A stretch of DNA of 9,826 nucleotides from CAYYNP01 sp964472545. Its GTDB lineage: Bacteria; Planctomycetota; Planctomycetia; Pirellulales; Thermoguttaceae. The stretch is from assembly GCA_964472545.1 (NCBI GenBank), contig CAYYNP010000351.1, positions 1 through 9,826 of the forward strand. Direction: 5' to 3'. The notes under the pieces were generated by a model that saw only the letters and a program-made list of their open reading frames with translations, searched no databases and had not been told where the DNA came from. Position 1 is the first letter of the stretch. Each line of letters opens with the position of its first letter. Below, one piece after another: positions 6,457 to 9,826 of this stretch. Made by a program: the position numbers and the translations under genes.

Positions 6457-8136
6457 ATGCGCATCACCTCGATCCCCCAGATCTATCGGCATTTGAATCG
6501 CTGGCGGGAGATTCTCTCGGTGTTGAGCAAGTACGAACTGGCCAACTGGATTGGGCGATTGGGGCCGGATTTTGCCAAGGACCTGCTGAAGGCCCGTGGC
6601 GGGATGCCGATCGCCAGGCATCCCTGGAAGACCCGGATCAGGCTGGCGCTGGCCGAGTTGGGGCCGACGTTCGTCAAGCTGGGGCAGGTGCTCAGCACGC
6701 GGCCGGACCTGGTGGGCGTGGAGTTGGCCGAGGAATTGCGGCACTTGCAGACCGACGTGCCGGCCGATAAGCCGAAGGTCGTGCGGGCGACGATCGAGGC
6801 GGAGTTGGGGTGTCCGGTCGAGGAAGCGTTTGCCGAGTTCGACGAGGAGCCGATCGCCTCGGCCTCGATCGGACAGGTGCATCGGGCCCGGCTTCCCTCG
6901 GGCGAAGTCGTGGTGGTGAAGGTTCAACACGCCGCGATCCAGAAGAAGGTCCGCGTCGACATGGACATCCTGGCCGGGCTGGCCCATCTGGCCGAACGGA
7001 TGCCGGAGGTGGAGAACTTCCGGCCCGAGGCGATCGTGGCGGAGTTTCGCCGCACGATGCAGCGGGAACTCGATTTCGGCCGCGAAGAACGGAACATGCA
7101 GCAGTTCGCGCGGAACTTCCGCCGCGACGCCACAGTGGTCATCCCCCGCACGTTTCCCGAACTGTGTACCCAGCGCGTGTTGACGATGGAGGAGATCGAG
7201 GGGATCAAGCTCTGCGAAACCGAGCGGCTGGCAGCCGAGGGTTTTGACCCTGAGCGGATCGCGCGACGTGGGGCCAATCTCTATTTGAAGATGATCTTCT
7301 CGCACGGCTTCTACCACGCCGATCCCCACCCGGGCAACGTGCTGCTGAAGGACGGCAACGTGATCGGGCTGCTCGATTTCGGCATGGTCGGCCGCATCGA
7401 CGAGCACTTACAGGAGGAGATCGCCGACATGCTGGTGGCGGTCACCGGCGGCGACGCGGAGCATCTCACGGCGATCATCATGCGTTTGGGGGCCGTGCCG
7501 CCGGACCTGGATCGGGCCGCGTTGTGTCTCGACCTGACCGATTTCGTGGCCCACTATGGAGCCCAGTCGCTGGAGAAGTTCGACCTCAGCGGCGCGCTGA
7601 ACGAAATGACCGAGATCATGCGCCGCTATCACGTGATGCTGCCGGCGCGGATCGCCATGCTGATCAAGGTGCTGGTCACGCTGGAGGGCACGGCCCGGCT
7701 GCTCAGCCCGCACTTCAGCCTGGTCGAGGTGATGGCACCGTATCGTCGGAAGATGGTGATGCGGCGTTTCTCGCCCCGGCGGCGGCTGCGGAAACTGCGG
7801 CGGCTCTATGGCGAAGTGGAGCGGATGGTCGAGGCGTTGCCGGGAGGCGTCGTCGACATCCTCGAACAAGTCCAAAGCGGGAAGTTCGACGTCCACCTCG
7901 ACCATCGCGGTCTGGAGCCGTCGGTCAACCGGCTGGTGCTGGGCATGTTGGCCAGCGCGCTGTTTCTCGGGTCGGCGTTGCTGCTCGCCCGCGGCGTGAA
8001 ACCGTTGATCCACCTGCCGCCGCTGCTCGACGGCATCTCCGCCCTGGGCCTGGCCGGATCCGTGGTCAGCATCGCCTTGGGGCTGCGTCTATGGCGGGCG
8101 ATCAAGAAGTCGGGCCGACTCGATCGGCGAAAGTGA
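6457..8136 (+). CDS. AarF/ABC1/UbiB family atypical kinase-like membrane protein
   Basis: The 559-residue length is typical for the bacterial family. Visible landmarks in order: KLGQ at 74-77 (the family's KxGQ motif); the Ala-rich nucleotide loop ASASIGQVHRA at 134-144, replacing the usual Gly-rich loop; the ATP-site lysine in VVKVQ (K155); ELDFGREERN around 204-213; catalytic HADPHPGN at 287-294; and DFG at 307-309. Two hydrophobic segments (about 492-511 and 526-545) form the usual C-terminal membrane anchor. Family members support quinone biosynthesis or lipid handling as ATPases or kinases. Planctomycetes generally use menaquinone, so a strict ubiquinone role is doubtful. Start: ATG 6457 gives the usual MRITSIPQIYR beginning, with GGA upstream; ATG 6409 would add 16 residues and cannot be excluded. 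It is divergent from the nuclease operon and is probably unrelated to it. Confidence 0.95.
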   Translation: MRITSIPQIYRHLNRWREILSVLSKYELANWIGRLGPDFAKDLLKARGGMPIARHPWKTRIRLALAELGPTFVKLGQVLSTRPDLVGVELAEELRHLQTDVPADKPKVVRATIEAELGCPVEEAFAEFDEEPIASASIGQVHRARLPSGEVVVVKVQHAAIQKKVRVDMDILAGLAHLAERMPEVENFRPEAIVAEFRRTMQRELDFGREERNMQQFARNFRRDATVVIPRTFPELCTQRVLTMEEIEGIKLCETERLAAEGFDPERIARRGANLYLKMIFSHGFYHADPHPGNVLLKDGNVIGLLDFGMVGRIDEHLQEEIADMLVAVTGGDAEHLTAIIMRLGAVPPDLDRAALCLDLTDFVAHYGAQSLEKFDLSGALNEMTEIMRRYHVMLPARIAMLIKVLVTLEGTARLLSPHFSLVEVMAPYRRKMVMRRFSPRRRLRKLRRLYGEVERMVEALPGGVVDILEQVQSGKFDVHLDHRGLEPSVNRLVLGMLASALFLGSALLLARGVKPLIHLPPLLDGISALGLAGSVVSIALGLRLWRAIKKSGRLDRRK

Positions 8137-8171
8137 CGTCCGAAGAAGAGCGGAACAGGTCTAACAGTTTC

Positions 8172-8364
8172 GGGTGGCCCCACCGCCTCTCCGCAACGGG
8201 CGTTGCCACTTCTTTCGCATGGCCGGAAAAGCGTCGGGGTTGCGCAGCAACGAGAGGTGTTGCTCGGGATGACGTCACCTCTTGTGGCTCCGCCACCCGG
8301 GCACTCTTGCGACAGCATTCTGTTCAGTGACGGCGCCTTCTTCGCAAGAGTGACCGGGCCACCC
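8172..8364. mobile_element. Hairpin-rich 193-bp MITE-like element with 9-bp terminal inverted repeats
   Basis: GGGTGGCCC (8172-8180) and GGGCCACCC (8356-8364) are perfect terminal inverted repeats. Inside are several strong stems: GCAACG-GG-CGTTGC (8193-8206), GTTGC-GCA-GCAAC (8239-8251), AGAGGTG/CACCTCT (8253-8259 with 8276-8282), GTGGC-TCC-GCCAC (8284-8296), and a 17-bp arm pair with one mismatch (8296-8312 with 8342-8358) around a 29-nt loop. TGACGTCA, itself a palindrome, is at 8270-8277. No protein is encoded. The element lies between the converging UbiB-like gene and the small ORF at 8385, so it may also end transcription from both sides. Flanking duplication is not clear: only TC on each side. 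It could instead be a structured RNA or a REP-cluster. Confidence 0.55.
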
Positions 8365-8384
8365 TCCCTATTTGCGTACCCGTC

Positions 8385-8537
8385 CTACTCCGCGACCGCC
8401 GCTTCCGGCCGCGCCGGCTGACACTCTTTGAGCACTCCCAGGACCCGTTTGTCCAACTCGTCCAACTGCCGCAGAAGGTCTTCGTGGCGGTTTTCCAGGT
8501 CCAAGAGCGTATCGAGACGGGGAGCCGATTCTTCCAT
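8385..8537 (-). CDS. Small hypothetical coiled-coil protein (50 aa)
   Basis: The predicted product is 50 residues, starting MEESAPRLDTLLDLENRH and ending in a Pro/Ala tail. The middle (about residues 8-40) shows Leu spacing compatible with one amphipathic coiled-coil helix, rich in Asp, Glu, Arg and Leu. Third codon positions are strongly G/C, as in the neighbouring genes, which supports coding. The frame stays open to 8873, but the extra sequence is Arg- and Ser-rich with no recognisable fold, so the internal ATG at 8537 is preferred. No good Shine-Dalgarno precedes it. I do not recognise the family. It converges with the UbiB-like gene and is divergent from rpsU. Confidence 0.45.
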   Translation of the reverse strand: MEESAPRLDTLLDLENRHEDLLRQLDELDKRVLGVLKECQPARPEAAVAE

Positions 8538-8792
8538 TTGGCGGGGTTTCTCTGGCGGTGCGGATGGGGGCGATCTGTTAGGGCATCGGTTGTCGGCCGA
8601 GCGAAGATTCAGCCGAGTTGGCAAAACGAGGTCTCGGTAAGCGTAGTCTAGGCAAGGTTTTACGGTCGCTCTATTTGCGGCAACCCGGCGGACGACGCAG
8701 GTGCGAATCTCTGCGGAATGCGTAACTTTCGGCTGCCGAGACCGGAAACTGAACAATAGGCGAAAAAAACCCCCTTCACCAGCCGATATGGG

Positions 8793-8820
8793 TAGACAAA
8801 CGCCAAGTAGCTGGTATACA
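8793..8820 (+). promoter_or_regulatory. Putative rpsU promoter
   Basis: TAGACA (8793-8798; one mismatch to TTGACA) and TATACA (8815-8820) are spaced by 16 bp. A TGG just before the -10 resembles an extended -10 element. Transcription would start near 8827 and give a leader of about 83 nt before the GTG start of rpsU. It is the best sigma-70-like match in this gap. Confidence 0.45.
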
Positions 8821-8887
8821 GTAGAGGCTTCCCTTTGGTAGGGTGCAAGGTGGGCTAAGAGCCAGCGGGGCAAAAACCGTCGTGCGA

Positions 8888-8904
8888 TTCTAGCTAGAAG
8901 GAGG
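8888..8904 (+). promoter_or_regulatory. 12-bp palindrome overlapping a perfect Shine-Dalgarno of rpsU
   Basis: TTCTAGCTAGAA (8888-8899) is a perfect 12-bp palindrome. Its last two bases are the first two of AAGGAGG (8898-8904), a full match to the anti-Shine-Dalgarno, five bases before the GTG start. In RNA the palindrome is too tight to fold on itself well, so if meaningful it would be a DNA or dimeric protein site. The strong ribosome site contrasts with the weak ones on most genes in this window. Confidence 0.6.
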
Positions 8905-8909
8905 ATTGA

Positions 8910-9107
8910 GTGGTCAAGTTGACGTTGCGGGAACGAGAATCCATCCAGGAGGCAGTGCGTCGCTTTCGCAAACTGGTCGAGCGAAGTGGCATCAAGAAAG
9001 AGATGCGTCGTCGAGAGTACTACGAGAAGCCGAGCGAAGTCAAACGGCGCGCCCGCCTGCGTGCCGAACGCCGTGCCCGCCGTACTCGCATGCTGGCAGG
9101 TCTTTAG
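8910..9107 (+). CDS. rpsU: 30S ribosomal protein bS21
   Basis: The 65-residue basic protein has the bS21 pattern: LRERESIQEAVRRFRKLVERSGI, with the family's ES...A-RRFKR...-GI spacing, then RRREYYEKPSEVKRRAR, matching the very conserved RRRE(F/Y)YEKPS motif, and an Arg-rich tail that binds 16S rRNA. bS21 sits near the anti-Shine-Dalgarno in the small subunit and acts in translation initiation. The start is GTG, fixed by AAGGAGG five bases upstream; no in-frame ATG is available nearby. It stands alone, not next to dnaG or rpoD as in Escherichia coli. It converges with the arsenate reductase gene. Confidence 0.96.
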   Translation: MVKLTLRERESIQEAVRRFRKLVERSGIKKEMRRREYYEKPSEVKRRARLRAERRARRTRMLAGL

Positions 9108-9193
9108 CGCTTGCGGATCTGCCCCTCCCCTGCGTCTTTCTTTGGCGCTTGAGGTCTGCGCCCGACCCGTCTCGCCACGCGCAGCAGCGCTTC

Positions 9194-9637
9194 CTACCCG
9201 TCCAACCCCTCCGGCAGCCGTTCGACGAACGCGCGGATCTCATCGCGAACCCGGCGGTAGTGGGCCAACGCCTCCTCTTCGGTGGTGGCCGACTTGGCCA
9301 ACCGGGGTGGATCGTCGAACCCCACGTGGACCACGCGCGTTGCCCCCGGCAGCACGGGGCAACTCTGATGGGCATGATCGCAGACGGTCACCACGACGTC
9401 CAACGCCACGTCGCGAAGCTCGTCGATGTGCTTCGAGCGATGGCCGCTGATGTCGACGCCGGCCTCCTGCATCACTTTCACGGCGCGGGGGTTCATGCCG
9501 TGGGTTTCTACACCCGCCGAGAACGGCTCGACCACGTCGCCCTTGAGATGGCGTGCCCAGCCCTCCGCCATCTGGCTGCGGCAGGAGTTTCCGGTACACA
9601 GAAAGAGGATCTTCAAGCGATCGGACGAATCGGTCAT
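9194..9637 (-). CDS. arsC: Arsenate reductase, thioredoxin-coupled (low-molecular-weight phosphatase fold)
   Basis: The 147-residue protein reduces arsenate to arsenite in the cytosol. The phosphatase loop C14-TGNSC-R20-S is at the N-terminus. The redox pair C86 and C93 in VTVCDHAHQSC has the spacing of the Staphylococcus aureus/Bacillus ArsC shuttle cysteines (C82/C89), and D109-P-P matches the general acid. All three catalytic cysteines (C14, C86, C93) are present, which points to the thioredoxin-type enzyme and not a plain tyrosine phosphatase. It is slightly longer than the roughly 131-139 residues of well-known members because of short ends. No arsR, arsB or acr3 gene is within the window. 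The next 189 bp upstream hold no gene, so further ars genes could only lie beyond the right edge. The ATG at 9637 has no strong Shine-Dalgarno. Confidence 0.95.
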   Translation of the reverse strand: MTDSSDRLKILFLCTGNSCRSQMAEGWARHLKGDVVEPFSAGVETHGMNPRAVKVMQEAGVDISGHRSKHIDELRDVALDVVVTVCDHAHQSCPVLPGATRVVHVGFDDPPRLAKSATTEEEALAHYRRVRDEIRAFVERLPEGLDG

Positions 9638-9796
9638 GGCGTGCGTCTGGGCTTTGGAGGAACGTGTCTACTTTCTGGGGGCACACGGGCGTCTCGCGGA
9701 GAGGTCGTGCTCTGCGGTCCCGTTTCGCATTGTCTCCACTTCTTCTCGAAGAGGCAACTGGGGCGAAAGCTCCGCAGGAGAACTGCAAAGTGTGCG
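9638..9796. other. Intergenic sequence upstream of arsC
   Basis: I see no gene here on either strand. Open frames that cross it run antisense or out of frame to arsC and resemble nothing known. An arsC promoter would have to lie here, but no convincing -35/-10 pair is visible on the minus strand. No clear ArsR-type palindrome was noticed. Confidence 0.4.
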
Positions 9797-9826
9797 GGAG
9801 CCCGAAAAAGGGGACTGGCTCCGTCG
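9797..9826. repeat. Possible REP-like half-palindrome, cut by window edge
   Basis: AAAAAGGGGACTGGCTCC (9805-9822) resembles the AAAAGGGGAC(A/T)GG-type repeats that recur in many planctomycete and other genomes near REP-associated transposases; that resemblance is from memory. Within the window GGAGCC (9797-9802) can pair with GGCTCC (9817-9822) around a 14-nt loop. A partner arm may lie past the right edge. Confidence 0.35.

Larger units (their letters stand above)
8538..8909. other. Intergenic region upstream of rpsU
   Basis: This 372-bp stretch contains no convincing gene. It is visibly less GC-rich than the flanking genes and has an A7-C6 run at 8763-8775. Its right part holds the predicted rpsU promoter (8793-8820) and an 83-nt leader with small potential stems such as CCCT/AGGG (around 8831-8843) and GGCT/AGCC (around 8854-8864), ending in the 12-bp palindrome at 8888-8899. 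I found no tRNA or known riboswitch in it. Confidence 0.5.

Noticed and set aside
6277..7407. 376-residue open frame on the minus strand
   Set aside because: It is antisense to the UbiB-like gene, whose motifs are unmistakable, and has low-complexity His/Leu/Asp composition.
8538..8873. N-terminal extension of the small coiled-coil ORF to 162 residues
   Set aside because: The extra sequence is Arg/Ser-rich without a fold and shares the region with the rpsU promoter and leader on the other strand.

Overview
The window is high-GC bacterial DNA, most probably from a planctomycete (Pirellulales-like). The first gene product carries the planctomycete-typical N-terminal block around 'YHRWLGIP' (a degenerate J-domain), then a membrane anchor, a proline-rich stalk and WD40 repeats. 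GC-rich codon use, mostly weak Shine-Dalgarno sites and short hairpin-rich intergenic repeats agree with this. The phylum is an inference from protein style; no rRNA is present.

Layout. Positions 1-48 hold a 16-bp tandem repeat that runs off the left edge and contains the stop codon of the first gene. 48-3743 (-) is a membrane-anchored protein with two predicted seven-bladed WD40 propellers. 3998-6203 (-) is a two-gene operon of lower GC: a gene fusing a response-regulator receiver, an Mrr-like PD-(D/E)XK nuclease and a PTS EIIA-type domain (4815-6203), followed 49 bp later by a gene with two HPr-like domains (3998-4765). A good sigma-70-type promoter (TTGTCA-N17-TACAAT) at 6324-6352 points into this operon. 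6457-8136 (+) is a UbiB/AarF-family kinase-like membrane protein. 8172-8364 is a 193-bp hairpin-rich element bounded by 9-bp perfect inverted repeats. 8385-8537 (-) is a small putative coiled-coil ORF. 8910-9107 (+) is rpsU (bS21) with a perfect Shine-Dalgarno. 9194-9637 (-) is a thioredoxin-type arsenate reductase. A possible REP-like half-palindrome sits at the right edge.

The conserved genes (rpsU, the UbiB-like gene, arsC) look like ordinary chromosome. The candidate new system is the operon at 3998-6203. One gene supplies a nuclease flanked by two phosphorylatable domains: an Asp-accepting receiver and a His-containing EIIA-type domain. Its partner supplies a tandem HPr, the protein class that hands phosphate to EIIA domains. 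No Enzyme I, sugar permease or histidine kinase is encoded here. The simplest reading is a soluble regulatory or defence module in which PTS-type phosphotransfer and receiver phosphorylation control a nuclease. The individual domains are supported by visible motifs; the combined function is inference.
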